DNA of 64,000 bases from Chitinophaga sp. CF118 (GCF_900112615.1 NZ_FOMK01000008.1:188011-252010); one strand, 5' to 3'. Shown: positions 25,997-35,123, counted from the stretch's first letter. The notes: generated by a model not told the origin, from the letters alone. Numbers and translations are program-made.

Positions 25997-27055
25997 ATGA
26001 CGAAACGTTTTTATATAGCGGGGAACCGGTTACTTACCCATATCCTTTTCTGGCTCGGCTATCTTTTGGTGTACACCAGTGTACATGCGGATGGGGAAGA
26101 CGGCCTTTTCAATTATTTCCTGAGTGAATTACAAAGGTTGCCGGCAGCAATGTTGGTAACCTATATTAACATTTATGTATTGTTTCCCCACCTCTTTAAG
26201 CAAAAAAGATATATCGCTTATGCTACATCTGCGATAGCGCTCCTGTTTGTGGCTTCTCTGTTGGACCGCATATTACTGGAACGGTTTATCGAGCCCACCT
26301 TTTTTCCGGATACAACCTACTATGAAGCCATCTTTGTATGGTATTTGATTTTCAAAGTGATGCTTTGGTTTCTGGCGCCTGTACTTTTGTTTACTCTTCT
26401 GATTAAAGTTCTGGAACATTGGTTTGACCAGGAACGGATCCACCAGGATACGCTACATGAAAAACTGGAAGCGGAATTGAATTATCTGAAAGCCCAGGTA
26501 CATCCACATTTCCTGTTTAATACCCTGAACAATCTTTATGCCCTTACACTCCAATCTTCCACCGATGCCCCAAAAGTAGTGCTGAAATTATCGGGGCTGA
26601 TGCGCTATATGCTTTATGAATCACAATCGGAAGGCATTTCGCTTGATAAAGAAATAGCGCATATCAGAAATTATATCGAACTGGAAAAACTCCGTTACGG
26701 CAACAGGCTTGATGTTTCACTTAATGTATCCGGTGAAATTGAAGGTAAAAAAATAGCACCTTTGCTCTTGATCCCGTTCGTGGAAAATGCCTTTAAACAT
26801 GGAGTAAGCCATGAAACAGACAACGTATGGGTTACTATTGATCTCAAAGTAAAAGATGAGTGGTTAAGCGTAAAGGTCGAGAACAGTCATACGGGGACGG
26901 ATAGCAGCCCGACAGATAACGTTACCCATGGGGGCGGGATTGGGCTGCTTAATGTAAAGCGAAGGCTTGACCTGCTATATCCGGACACGCATAGATTGAT
27001 CTTACAAAAGGAACCGGAATATTATACTGTTGACCTTAAAATAAAATTGCAATAA
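25997..27055 (+). CDS. LytS/YehU-type sensor histidine kinase
   Basis: 352 residues with four predicted membrane segments in the first about 150 residues. The His_kinase domain (ELNYLKAQVHPHFLFNTLNNL) carries the phospho-acceptor His near residue 172. The ATPase N box (IPFVENAFKHG) and the glycine-rich G box (GGGIGLLNVKRRLDLLYP) follow. No separate periplasmic sensor domain is present, so it may sense within the membrane or through a partner protein. It is followed 4 bp later by its response regulator and is divergent from the TonB-dependent receptor. Confidence 0.92.
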   Translation: MTKRFYIAGNRLLTHILFWLGYLLVYTSVHADGEDGLFNYFLSELQRLPAAMLVTYINIYVLFPHLFKQKRYIAYATSAIALLFVASLLDRILLERFIEPTFFPDTTYYEAIFVWYLIFKVMLWFLAPVLLFTLLIKVLEHWFDQERIHQDTLHEKLEAELNYLKAQVHPHFLFNTLNNLYALTLQSSTDAPKVVLKLSGLMRYMLYESQSEGISLDKEIAHIRNYIELEKLRYGNRLDVSLNVSGEIEGKKIAPLLLIPFVENAFKHGVSHETDNVWVTIDLKVKDEWLSVKVENSHTGTDSSPTDNVTHGGGIGLLNVKRRLDLLYPDTHRLILQKEPEYYTVDLKIKLQ

Positions 27056-27059
27056 TTCG

Positions 27060-27794
27060 ATGGCAGCAAGCAAAATCAGGTGCCTGGTTGTAGATGATGA
27101 ACCCCTGGCAATAGCTATCCTGGAGGATTATATCGGCCAATTGGAAACTTTGACCCTGGTGGGCAAATGTGACAATGCCATTGAGGCATTGCTATTTTTG
27201 CAAAAGAATAAAGTGGACTTATTGTTCCTTGATATCCAGATGCCGAAACTGACAGGTATCGATTTCCTGAAAACGCTATCCAACAGGCCGAAAGTAATTT
27301 TTACTACCGCATTCCGGGAGTATGCGCTGGAAGGTTTTGAGCTCAATGTCCTGGATTATCTGCTCAAACCTATTCCTTTCGAACGGTTCCTGGTAGCAAT
27401 TAATAAATACCATTCCGCAAATGAGTCATCAAATCCTTTACCGCAAATTTTAATTCCTCAGGATAGCGGAACACCTGGCGAACAGTTTATTTATCTTAAG
27501 TCAGATAAGAAGATGGTTAAGGTCTTTTTGAAAGACATCTTTTACATCGAAAGCCTGAAAGATTATATCAAAGTAAAAACATCCGCTCAGGAAATAATTA
27601 CCTACCAGCGGATCGGTTACCTGGAGGAAAAGTTGCCTGACATACAATTCTTGCGTATCCATCGGGCATATATCATTGCAACAGATAAAATCAAATCATT
27701 TAGTACCTCTGTTATTGAGGTGGGGGACCTGGAGCTTCCGATTGGCCGCCAATATAAAACAGAGGTCATGAAAGCCCTGGGGATGCGGGAATAA
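27060..27794 (+). CDS. LytTR-family response regulator
   Basis: 244 residues. Receiver domain: VVDDEPLA acidic pair, LLFLDIQMPKLTG phospho-Asp near residue 58, and K at YLLKPI. The C-terminal LytTR DNA-binding domain (IYLKSDKKMVKVFLKDIFYIE, LRIHRAYIIATDKI, LPIGRQYK) spans about residues 140-240. It forms an operon with the sensor kinase and likely binds the accgtt boxes upstream of it. Confidence 0.93.
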   Translation: MAASKIRCLVVDDEPLAIAILEDYIGQLETLTLVGKCDNAIEALLFLQKNKVDLLFLDIQMPKLTGIDFLKTLSNRPKVIFTTAFREYALEGFELNVLDYLLKPIPFERFLVAINKYHSANESSNPLPQILIPQDSGTPGEQFIYLKSDKKMVKVFLKDIFYIESLKDYIKVKTSAQEIITYQRIGYLEEKLPDIQFLRIHRAYIIATDKIKSFSTSVIEVGDLELPIGRQYKTEVMKALGMRE

Positions 27795-27898
27795 TTGAAA
27801 ATCGCTACATCCGCGTTTTAATGTTCTTTAAAATTGCATTCCGTGAGTTTATAATATGGAAAACGGTGTAACTACCTGGAAATAATATAATTAGCAGG

Positions 27899-27926
27899 GG
27901 TGACTCGAATCCAGTCGTCCTGACAA
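27899..27926 (+). other. tRNA-3'-end-like fragment
   Basis: ggtgactcgaatccagtcg and tcctgaca resemble a T-loop, T-stem 3' strand and acceptor 3' strand ending in A. The 5' half of a tRNA is absent and the T-stem does not pair. It is followed at once by a hairpin. It may be an integration scar. Confidence 0.35.
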
Positions 27927-27930
27927 ATGT

Positions 27931-27954
27931 AAAGGAGCACTGATGTGTTCCTTT
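27931..27954 (+). terminator. Terminator hairpin after the LytTR gene
   Basis: Stem aaaggagcac/gtgttccttt, 10 bp with one G-T pair and loop tgat. It lies about 140 bp after the response regulator's stop. Confidence 0.55.
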
Positions 27955-28008
27955 ATTCGTTTATAGTATTTCGTGTAAATTACACAGTTTTTGGGTTGGG
28001 GATTTTTC

Positions 28009-28899
28009 TTAAGAGTTAATTTCAAGCTTATATCCTTTGCCGCGTATCACCACAATTTTGATATTCGGATCAAATTCAAGTTTTTTTCTAAGTTTTGAGA
28101 TGAACATATCCAGACTGCGGCCTACTATAACACCTTCATCTTCCCATATCTCTTTTTGTAGCCGGCTTCGCTCGATAGCCTCGTTAGGAGACGATGCGAA
28201 AATGCTTAATACACGGGTTTCAGTTCTGGTCAGATCTGTGGTCTTTCCATTCATCATAAGTGTACGGGTCTCCGCGTCGAACGACATCGACCCCAAAGTG
28301 ATCATACCTGTATGCTGACTGTCAGGTAAGGTCCTCTGCGGCTTGACAGATCTCAAAAAAATAAATCCAGCAAATGCTACCAATAACAGGGCGCCCAAAA
28401 AATATCCATTCTTTGCTGTAGTTATACCCGTTGGTTTAAATTTAATGTTAATCATATAACATGCTATGGGTTGCCTTCTTCCTCTACAGGTTATAATATC
28501 ATCTTTCTTATTTTTTGATATCGCATATCCATAGGCTACACTGGCATTGGCACAGTTAAGTACGTTAACAACGTAATCACTTGCAAGCGGGTCTTTGGCT
28601 AACAAACGCTGGGTAGTATTTACTAAAAAGTCGGGTTGGAAAGTAAAATCATGCTCAAACCCGATTTGATATTCATTTTTAGCAATCTTTTTTACCGGTA
28701 GCACCCTTGACGTACTGTCGCCCGACTGTAAAAGTAGTTCATGTCCGATCCTGCGAAGTAAAACTTCCCTTCTGGAGATATTAAAATCGTCACTGTACTC
28801 CATACTGAAAGCCACGCAGATGACAGAGATAAATACGAATAGTATCAATCCTAACAGGTATTTGCGTTTTCCGGAGAGGAGATTTTGACTAAGACGCAT
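28009..28899 (-). CDS. Membrane-anchored winged-helix (OmpR/ToxR-type) regulator
   Basis: 296 residues. A first membrane segment (residues 14-32, LLGLILFVFISVICVAFSM) is followed by a periplasmic domain of about 130 residues and a second membrane segment (YFLGALLLVAFAGFIFLRS). The C-terminal 100 residues are a Trans_reg_C winged helix (LTRTETRVLSIFASSPNEAI, VGRSLDMFISKLRKKL, IVVIRGKGYKLEI). There is no receiver domain, so sensing is direct across the membrane, as in ToxR or CadC, though the two-TM topology differs from those. It is divergent from the KGGC protein pair, its likely target. Confidence 0.85.
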   Translation of the reverse strand: MRLSQNLLSGKRKYLLGLILFVFISVICVAFSMEYSDDFNISRREVLLRRIGHELLLQSGDSTSRVLPVKKIAKNEYQIGFEHDFTFQPDFLVNTTQRLLAKDPLASDYVVNVLNCANASVAYGYAISKNKKDDIITCRGRRQPIACYMINIKFKPTGITTAKNGYFLGALLLVAFAGFIFLRSVKPQRTLPDSQHTGMITLGSMSFDAETRTLMMNGKTTDLTRTETRVLSIFASSPNEAIERSRLQKEIWEDEGVIVGRSLDMFISKLRKKLEFDPNIKIVVIRGKGYKLEINS

Positions 28900-29077
28900 A
28901 TTGTCAAGTATTTATTTACAAAGTTTACAATTCTATTTACAATCCAAATTCCCGCACTGGAAGATATCAAAGTAATTTTGCTGAATCAACTTTGATAGCA
29001 TATGAAAAATAAAAGTATGTCTTATCCGATTTGATATCAAGAGAATCTATATGTAATTTAATAAACCGACAAAAATT

Positions 29078-29614
29078 ATGAAAAAAGTAATTTATGCACT
29101 GATGTTATCACTGGTTGTGGTGAGCGGACCAGTATTTGCTAATCGTGAAATCAAGAATGAAACTAAGAAGCCGTCCCCCAAGCCGCTTTCTGCTGCTGAA
29201 AGGAATGCCGAATTGAAAAAATGGGAGGCTACCCCTGCTGGTATAATGTACAAAAAATGGGAAGCGTCTCCCGCAGGTAAAAAAGTGTATGCCGCTGAAG
29301 CTAAAATAAGGAAGCATATTAAAGATTATACCAATATGGAGGGAGTTGTAACCTCTCTTTCTCTTCCGCCAGGCTCAAGATTAGGTTTCGGAGTGATGGT
29401 CAGGATTAATGATGACGATTATATTGTAAAATTTGAGCCGGAAAAGTCTCAACTTGAGCAATTGCATAGCCTGAAAGTTAACGACAAAATAATTATAAGA
29501 AGCCATAACGTATCGCACGCGCCTAAGTATTCATATCCAATAGTATCGTGCGACTATGTAGAACAAGATAGTAAAGTAATTTTTAAACGTGTTCCCCGCA
29601 AAGGCGGTTGCTGA
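29078..29614 (+). CDS. Exported protein ending in KGGC
   Basis: 178 residues with a signal peptide (MKKVIYALMLSLVVVSGPVFA). A repeated short motif (LKKWEATPAGIMYKKWEASPAGKK, two KWEA-x-PAG units) precedes a beta-rich C-terminal half (EGVVTSLSLPPGSRLG, VNDKIIIRSHNV) resembling a small OB-like fold. The protein ends in RKGGC. The next gene, 20 bp downstream, also ends in KGGC. The function is unknown, and no family beyond a general exported protein was recognised. Confidence 0.65.
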   Translation: MKKVIYALMLSLVVVSGPVFANREIKNETKKPSPKPLSAAERNAELKKWEATPAGIMYKKWEASPAGKKVYAAEAKIRKHIKDYTNMEGVVTSLSLPPGSRLGFGVMVRINDDDYIVKFEPEKSQLEQLHSLKVNDKIIIRSHNVSHAPKYSYPIVSCDYVEQDSKVIFKRVPRKGGC

Positions 29615-29634
29615 GTAAATAAATTATAAAAAAA

Positions 29635-30669
29635 ATGAAAAGATTATTTGTGTTTGTCCCGGCTATCCTCCTGGTAGCATTTCTATTAAATTCTTTTGTG
29701 CTAAAAGAAAAGGATGCGGCCAAAGTAATTAGAAATAAATCAGGGCTTGTAAACACCGTTTTTAAATCTACAGATGGCGGACAAACCTGGCAGGACATCA
29801 GCAAAGGGTTGCCCGAAAATTTGCTGAAAGATAGTATCAAGGGAAATAGCTTCTTTGCAAATGATAAAGGGCTGTTTTTAAGGACTGGAAACGGACTCTA
29901 TCACAGTACACCAAATGCCACAGCTCCTTTTTGGACCAAAGAGATCTCCCCTGACGAACATAGCAGCATTGCCCCCGGTAAGTTCTACAATTACTGGGGT
30001 ATAAATTTGAAAAAAACAAACGGAACGAGTATATGGTCACCGATATTCGAACTTTTACTGGAGCCACGAATACGCAGCACTTTTGAAACTGCCGGAGGTT
30101 CAATTTTCATCGGCATCGACAGAGGCTTTTTTAAAACTGCTGACAATGGAAAAACCTGGAAACATGTCCATGCCGGAAGCCTGGTAGGGCATTTGGCAGA
30201 GTCGGATGGCGTACTGGTGGCGATCAGTACGAAAAGGATAATAAGATCGACCGATAATGGCGAAAACTGGGAGTTTGTGACCAGTGAGGACAGTGTGGTT
30301 TGGGATGTAAAACAGATCAAAGGTGGATTCGCTGCTATGACTTCCACTTCAGCGTCGAATCCCAGGGGGTTAATGACATCCTTCGACAGTGGTAAAACCT
30401 GGCAGTCCATTTATTCCAGCCCTCAGGACAAAGTTGTTATTGATTCAATAAGACGGACCTGGAATGATCGCCCTCGCTTGCAAGCCTTCCAGACTTCAAT
30501 TACCCAGGTTGGTGAAAACTTTTTTTGTACTCATCCTGACGGCATTTTCAGATCATCAGACAAGGGGAAAACATGGAAATTATTACTTCCTTCTGTAAAA
30601 GATAAGGTCTTCAATTTATTTGTTTCAGGCAACGTGATCTATGCCATACCCAGCAAGGGTGGATGTTGA
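29635..30669 (+). CDS. Exported BNR/sortilin-like beta-propeller ending in KGGC
   Basis: 344 residues with a signal segment (VFVPAILLVAFLLNSFV). At least four BNR-type repeats are visible: VFKSTDGGQTWQDI, FFKTADNGKTWKHV, IRSTDNGENWEFV and FRSSDKGKTWKLL, plus SFDSGKTWQSI. This fits a VPS10/YCF48-like propeller that binds a protein or glycan rather than a sialidase, as no sialidase arginine triad is evident. It ends in SKGGC, matching the preceding gene's tail. It probably shares that gene's transcript and regulation by the divergent membrane regulator. Confidence 0.75.
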   Translation: MKRLFVFVPAILLVAFLLNSFVLKEKDAAKVIRNKSGLVNTVFKSTDGGQTWQDISKGLPENLLKDSIKGNSFFANDKGLFLRTGNGLYHSTPNATAPFWTKEISPDEHSSIAPGKFYNYWGINLKKTNGTSIWSPIFELLLEPRIRSTFETAGGSIFIGIDRGFFKTADNGKTWKHVHAGSLVGHLAESDGVLVAISTKRIIRSTDNGENWEFVTSEDSVVWDVKQIKGGFAAMTSTSASNPRGLMTSFDSGKTWQSIYSSPQDKVVIDSIRRTWNDRPRLQAFQTSITQVGENFFCTHPDGIFRSSDKGKTWKLLLPSVKDKVFNLFVSGNVIYAIPSKGGC

Positions 30670-30785
30670 AAACTCAGATTAACATTCATGGATTTCATGT
30701 CTGCCCGGGGTCTTGCCATTGATATTTTCGTATAGCTAAACTCTTGCTACCAGACCCGGGGATTCAAATGGCGAAACATTAAAAA

Positions 30786-30813
30786 GAAAGGTCGGAGAAT
30801 TCTCCGACCTTTC
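30786..30813. terminator. Perfect 28-bp palindrome (hairpin)
   Basis: Arms gaaaggtcggagaa and ttctccgacctttc with no loop. Closely related to the hairpin of repeat R3 (ggccggagaatatctccgacc). It follows the BNR gene by about 115 bp and may be its terminator. Confidence 0.6.
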
Positions 30814-31001
30814 CACTACTAAAAAGGCACTCATTAATATTGAGAGTCTTTTGATGATTTGTGGCGTAGCGGATAGGTTGAACGGTAATAATATGTATTT
30901 TGTATTTGCGCCGTAAAAATGAAAAAGGCGAATACTACTACTTTGATTATCAATGCTGAATTTTTTTTAGGCCAAGGCCGGTTAACGGCATATATTTATG
31001 T

Positions 31002-31026
31002 GTTAACGGTCATTGTAAAACGACAC
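31002..31026 (+). repeat. Cassette-head motif, copy 1
   Basis: gttaacggtcattgtaaaac followed by gaca, just upstream of the 31051 start. The 15-mer cattgtaaaacgaca recurs exactly upstream of mcrB (53648-53662). Another gttaacgg lies 21 bp upstream. Confidence 0.55.
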
Positions 31027-31050
31027 AACCAGCGACAAACATTGAAAGGA

Positions 31051-32151
31051 ATGAAACGAATATTTACAATTTTAGTGATAACAATCTTCACTATTTTATC
31101 GTGTAGCGAGAATAAATCAGGAACTACAAAAACAAATGCTATTGAGATAGAAAACGAAAATAAAACTGAAACCAAAAATGCGAAACCCGAAACTTCAGAC
31201 ACACTTAATTCCAATAATTATTCTGACTTAGATAGCCAAACAACATACACCAAAGAGCTTGACTTATTTTTGATACGCGATTTAGAAGAGAACGCAAACA
31301 AAAAAATTGGTTTTGTATCCTTGTCTGACATTTATCCATTGAGCGAACATCCAGACTCTTTAGCTATTCCAAATCAAGAAAACAGTCTTCAATATTTTAA
31401 ATTAAATGCATCGTATAGAAAGAGATTTCTTTCAAAAACTAACATTTCAGAAACAGATAGTCTGTTTATTTACGATTACTCTACAGATGTACTACTCTCT
31501 TTTCCTGTTAGAGAACTTAATGTAGTTGCCTATTTAAATGATTATATGGACATAAAAGATTGTCCTTGCAGTCAATCCGACTATATGATTGGATTTGAAG
31601 TGACAAAAAATTATTTAATAGGGCTAGGGAAATATTTTAGTAAAGCCCTGGTTTTTATTGGTAAAGAAAATCCTTTTACGCACGGACAAATGAAAGCCAT
31701 TGTTTGGCAAAAAATCAAAGCTGAAAAATTTCCATTAGGAAAAAGCAATTTGACCGAAAAGCAAAAAGAATATAAACATAAAAATACAATAAAAGGACAA
31801 GCATATTTATATGAAACAAAAACTCACCAAATTTTCATTCAAGATTATATAGAGCCAAATAATCTTATTCAGGTTCAAGACCGACATTTAATTATAATAG
31901 ATAAGCAATCTGATAATGTGGTTAATGAAACAATTTTCAACAATAGTGAAGGAACAAGCGTAACACCGTTGAATTTTGGAATAAACAATACCAATTATCC
32001 TGACTTGAAAGAACAATGGATAGGAAAACTTTTCAAAGACAAACCCGAAGTTATATTTGGATTTGAATGGGTTTCGTTTGGATGTCCAGGTATTATATTC
32101 GTAAATTCACAAAACAAATACGTTCAGATAAATTGTGACAATAGACATTGA
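31051..32151 (+). CDS. Lipoprotein of unknown function in an AT-rich cassette
   Basis: 366 residues from the ATG at 31051, which begins a lipoprotein signal (MKRIFTILVITIFTILSCSENK); the frame is open upstream to 30919 but that leader is not signal-like. A Glu/Thr/Asn/Lys linker follows the lipid Cys. The mature domain has mixed alpha/beta character with CPCSQSDYMIGFEVT and GFEWVSFGCPGIIFVN. No family was recognised. Codon use is clearly more AT-rich (AAA, ATA, AAT) than in the neighbours, which suggests transfer. Its last 115 bp and about 55 bp downstream are duplicated at 43315-43484. Confidence 0.65.
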   Translation: MKRIFTILVITIFTILSCSENKSGTTKTNAIEIENENKTETKNAKPETSDTLNSNNYSDLDSQTTYTKELDLFLIRDLEENANKKIGFVSLSDIYPLSEHPDSLAIPNQENSLQYFKLNASYRKRFLSKTNISETDSLFIYDYSTDVLLSFPVRELNVVAYLNDYMDIKDCPCSQSDYMIGFEVTKNYLIGLGKYFSKALVFIGKENPFTHGQMKAIVWQKIKAEKFPLGKSNLTEKQKEYKHKNTIKGQAYLYETKTHQIFIQDYIEPNNLIQVQDRHLIIIDKQSDNVVNETIFNNSEGTSVTPLNFGINNTNYPDLKEQWIGKLFKDKPEVIFGFEWVSFGCPGIIFVNSQNKYVQINCDNRH

Positions 32152-32207
32152 AATAAAACAACGAACCGCTAACAGGCGCTTGGCAAAAAAAGCGGGCTCA
32201 GTGCTTA
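32037..32207 (+). repeat. Duplicated gene tail, copy A (intact)
   Basis: Covers the last codons of the 31051 gene and the downstream segment aacgaaccgctaacaggcgc plus agcgggctcagtgctta. It matches 43315-43484 over about 170 bp with four visible differences. Copy A is in the intact gene. Confidence 0.85.
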
Positions 32208-32287
32208 TTTGTATTTTAAAACACGTTACAAATCCATCACTGAGAATATCTATAACACCCTGGCCGTTTTTCAATATTTACTTTTAT

Positions 32288-32692
32288 CTACAGAATTGCA
32301 GTTATTTTAGCATTTATTACCTGTAATTTAATCACAGTTCGCTTCTTGTTGTAATTGTCCATATAAGATACAATATATACGTCGTGCTTTTGGACATCCT
32401 TACCTACAAACAATGTCCTTACCCAATCAATATCAGCATCCTGTGCATCTATAAAAGGATCACTATCCAGCTCTTCCTTATCTATTTTATTTAACAATTT
32501 AGCTGTACAATACCGCTTTTTGATTATATCCAGTTTTTGCTCCGTACCCTCGCTGCTTGCGACTTGAGTAATATAACTGGTATAAAACTGCTTTAACATA
32601 CTAATGTTCTGATCCGGAGCTGCTTTGGTCTGCGCCTTACATGTAACACTGAAAATAATTACTAAAAAGGAGATTAGAAGTTTTGATTTCAT
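32288..32692 (-). CDS. Exported DUF3828-like protein
   Basis: 134 residues with a signal peptide ending near CKAQ (MKSKLLISFLVIIFSVTCKAQ). LKQFYTSYITQ, YCTAKLLNKI, DPFIDAQDADI and a closing beta strand pair match the layout of DUF3828-type small exported proteins, which have an NTF2-like fold. The function is not known. The Cys in the signal region could be a lipobox (VTC) but fits poorly. Confidence 0.55.
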   Translation of the reverse strand: MKSKLLISFLVIIFSVTCKAQTKAAPDQNISMLKQFYTSYITQVASSEGTEQKLDIIKKRYCTAKLLNKIDKEELDSDPFIDAQDADIDWVRTLFVGKDVQKHDVYIVSYMDNYNKKRTVIKLQVINAKITAIL

Positions 32693-32903
32693 TCAATGCA
32701 ATATTTGTGTAAAAATACATATTATCTACTTTGTTGCCGCAGGTGGGACCTCCCCACAAGGAAATATAATAAAGGTCACTTCTCCGGGTTGTTTTTTTGG
32801 TTTTTTCTGCCCTACATTTAAGTATAATCCAATAAAGAGATCGTTCTTATTTTCCTCGATAAATTTGATCCATAAATTTTGGGTTCCGAAGAAGAGGAAA
32901 AAG

Positions 32904-32972
32904 AAAAGGCCGGAGAATATCTCCGACCTTTCTGTTTTTGTGCCCAGTAGTGGAGCATACTCGAACCAAATA
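32904..32972 (-). repeat. tRNA-3'-end-like repeat with hairpin, copy R3
   Basis: Hairpin aaggccggag/ctccgacctt (32904-32931), then tgtgcccagtagtggagcat and actcgaaccaaat. On the minus strand: TTCGAGTATGCT CCACT ACTGGGC A. The surrounding 32693-33124 holds no gene. Confidence 0.7.
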
Positions 32973-33124
32973 TTTCTTATTATCAGGCATTTAGTGAAAT
33001 ATCGCTAATTATCTGTTCCAATTAATATCAGACAAAAGTCCAATTGGTATTCAGACAATTGGGGCAGAAATTTATTTTCTCAATCTTTGCACATACATTA
33101 ACTCTAACCTATTGATTTAACAAA

Positions 33125-33472
33125 ATGCAAGAAGAACTAAAGCGGTATCATTCTATACTTCCAATTATTTTTATTCCCATTTGTCTGCTTATTCTGGTCA
33201 CATACGGCTGGGCAGGCTATGCTACCTTAACTGAAAGACCCGGACTGAATGGTAGTTATTATCTGTATTACAATTTGTCAATGGTTCAATTCTATATTTA
33301 TGAGTTTATAGTTGCTTTTATCGCCCTCGCACTAATAATAGCGCAAATAAGTTATTCAATTAAGAAAAGCCCTCAATATCTCACAATAACATTTTGGTCC
33401 TTTGCTGTATTTATAGCCCTGGTTATTGTTTGCGAAATTTATTTGGAGTCAAGATTAACTGGTAAAGGGTAG
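33125..33472 (+). CDS. Small membrane protein, three predicted TM segments
   Basis: 115 residues; membrane segments near 9-31 (PIIFIPICLLILVTYGWAG), 57-78 (EFIVAFIALALIIAQISYS) and 90-110 (FWSFAVFIALVIVCEIYL). No family was recognised. It lies alone between R3 and a perfect 18-bp hairpin. Confidence 0.55.
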   Translation: MQEELKRYHSILPIIFIPICLLILVTYGWAGYATLTERPGLNGSYYLYYNLSMVQFYIYEFIVAFIALALIIAQISYSIKKSPQYLTITFWSFAVFIALVIVCEIYLESRLTGKG

Positions 33473-33511
33473 CAGAAATTGGTCATTGAATTGAAAAACT
33501 GGGGAGACAAA

Positions 33512-33551
33512 CATCGTAAGCAAGTTATTGGGAAATAACTTGCTTACGATG
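33512..33551. terminator. Perfect 18-bp inverted repeat
   Basis: Arms catcgtaagcaagttatt and its exact complement around ggga, 40 bp after the membrane-protein stop. A T tract is missing, so it may be a terminator or a protein- or RNA-binding structure. Confidence 0.6.
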
Positions 33552-33582
33552 AGATTTTCTACAACACAGATTGATTTCGGTC

Positions 33583-33814
33583 ATGGATGGTAAAACGCCT
33601 ATTCACTTTAAAACTATCAGCGAAGTTCACAACAGTTTAGGTTTCCGGCGCCTAAAAACAACCTGCAAATGTTATTAATCTTGATAATTTACTACCGGAG
33701 AAGAGAGTGATTATTCTTAATTTCCAAGTGAAATTAATAGAAGAAAGCGTTCAAAGTGCTTACAGGTCGCTAAATGTGCATTTAATCGGAGATTATTATA
33801 GTATTTTGAGTTAA
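33583..33814 (+). pseudogene. Remnant of an AraC-family regulator N-terminus
   Basis: The frame from 33583 gives TPIHFKTISEVHNSLGF, like the KTISEFHK-L-G-LP opening of Bacteroidota AraC regulators. A second frame from 33662 gives PANVINLDNLLPEKRVIILN, like the following 'HPLISVINLD' segment. The two frames do not join, and no HTH region remains. Confidence 0.4.
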
Positions 33815-33819
33815 TCATC

Positions 33820-34134
33820 CTAAACTTTTTCTTTTTTCCATGCTGCTATATAAGCTAACAATGGGCAAAGGCTTTCCCCATATTCTGTGAGCGCATACTC
33901 TACGCGAGGGGGAAACTCCCCGAACTGTTTCCTGCTAATTAAGCCATCAGCTTCAAGTTCTTTCAATTGGTCAGTTAAAACTTTTTTTGAAATAGCAGGT
34001 ATCCGAACACTGATTTCTCCAAATCGCCTGGCATGCTTAGAAAGCACTTTTAAAATAATTAATTTCCACCGTCCTCCAAACAAAGCTATAATTTCCGTAA
34101 CAGGACAGTCAGCATAGTCTATTTTATTCTTCAT
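33820..34134 (-). CDS. HxlR-family winged-helix regulator
   Basis: 104 residues with the family Cys near the N-terminus (YADCPVTEIIALFGGRWKLIIL), winged helix (ISKKVLTDQLKELEADGLI) and PPRVEYALTEYGESLCPLL. It is divergent from an NmrA/QorB-type reductase across 119 bp. This is the classic arrangement in which the regulator senses a reactive quinone or aldehyde and the reductase removes it. Confidence 0.92.
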   Translation of the reverse strand: MKNKIDYADCPVTEIIALFGGRWKLIILKVLSKHARRFGEISVRIPAISKKVLTDQLKELEADGLISRKQFGEFPPRVEYALTEYGESLCPLLAYIAAWKKEKV

Positions 34135-34253
34135 TAGTCACTTTTAGGTTACCACTTTTTATTTTGTTAACAACGGGATAAGGTATTTTATAGATTCGAT
34201 TTCAGTTTCTTTGCCTAACAAAAGTAATTAATTATTTATCTTAAAAAAAAACG

Positions 34254-35123
34254 ATGATTTTAATAACTGGTGCAACCGGTAATTTAGGCAAGGCCACCAT
34301 TAATTCTTTATTGAATAAAGGCATATCCGCAAACAATATTGCAGCATTGGTAAGAGATGAATCCAAATCGGCAGAATTTAAATCAAAAGGCATTCAGGTG
34401 CGGATTGGCGACTATCAGAATTTTGAATCTTTAAAAAGTGCGTTCCAAGATGTGGACAAGCTACTGCTGATATCTTCTTCATCGGAAATAGCTCACAGGT
34501 TTGAGCAGCATAAAAACGTAATTAATGCTGCCAGGGAAACTGGTGTTAGTCATATCATTTATACCAGTTTTGATATGAAAGATCTGCGTCGAAGTATAAT
34601 GGTTGGAGATGTTCAATACCATGCAGACACAAGTGATTATCTAAAACAGATAGCTGTACATTATACTTTGATGGATAATACACTGTATGCTGACATGATT
34701 CCCATTATTTCCGGAAATAATATATTGGATGAAGGTATTTCCATCCCTGCCGGAAATGGTAAAACACCTTTTTTACCGATAACAGAAATGGCTGAAGCTA
34801 TAGCTGTTGTACTGACTACTCCTGGGCATGAAAACAAAGAATATGTCATCGCTGCAGACGCTGCTTTTTCTTTCGCTGAAATCGCTGACCTATTATCAGA
34901 CATTTTAGGGAAAAGGGTAACTTATTATCAACCTGAGGTAGATTCATACATTGCGCGGCTTGTGCAGAACGGATTTCCTGAAGATGATTCAGCATATTTG
35001 GCAAGGTTCGGTGAGGCGATTGCCAGAGGAGAGTTCGACACCAATAAAAGTGATGTCAAACAATTACTAGGCAGAAGTCCGATATCTTTAAAAGATTTTT
35101 TAAGAAGCATATACGGTAAATAA
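34254..35123 (+). CDS. NmrA/QorB-like NAD(P)-binding reductase
   Basis: 289 residues. The Rossmann motif GATGNLGKATI opens the protein at residue 5; VDKLLLISSSSEI and HIIYTSFDMKDLRRS follow, where extended SDRs keep the YxxxK region, here atypical, as in the NmrA/QorB branch. The C-terminal part resembles quinone oxidoreductase 2 (ADAAFSFAEIADLLSDILGK, YYQPEVDSYI). It probably reduces quinones with NADPH. The gene is divergent from and likely repressed by the HxlR protein. Confidence 0.85.
   Translation: MILITGATGNLGKATINSLLNKGISANNIAALVRDESKSAEFKSKGIQVRIGDYQNFESLKSAFQDVDKLLLISSSSEIAHRFEQHKNVINAARETGVSHIIYTSFDMKDLRRSIMVGDVQYHADTSDYLKQIAVHYTLMDNTLYADMIPIISGNNILDEGISIPAGNGKTPFLPITEMAEAIAVVLTTPGHENKEYVIAADAAFSFAEIADLLSDILGKRVTYYQPEVDSYIARLVQNGFPEDDSAYLARFGEAIARGEFDTNKSDVKQLLGRSPISLKDFLRSIYGK

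Noticed and set aside
32152..32210. A true integron attC site after the 31051 gene
   Set aside because: The core sites do not match RYYYAAC/GTTRRRY and no integron integrase is present; it is kept only as a loose resemblance.
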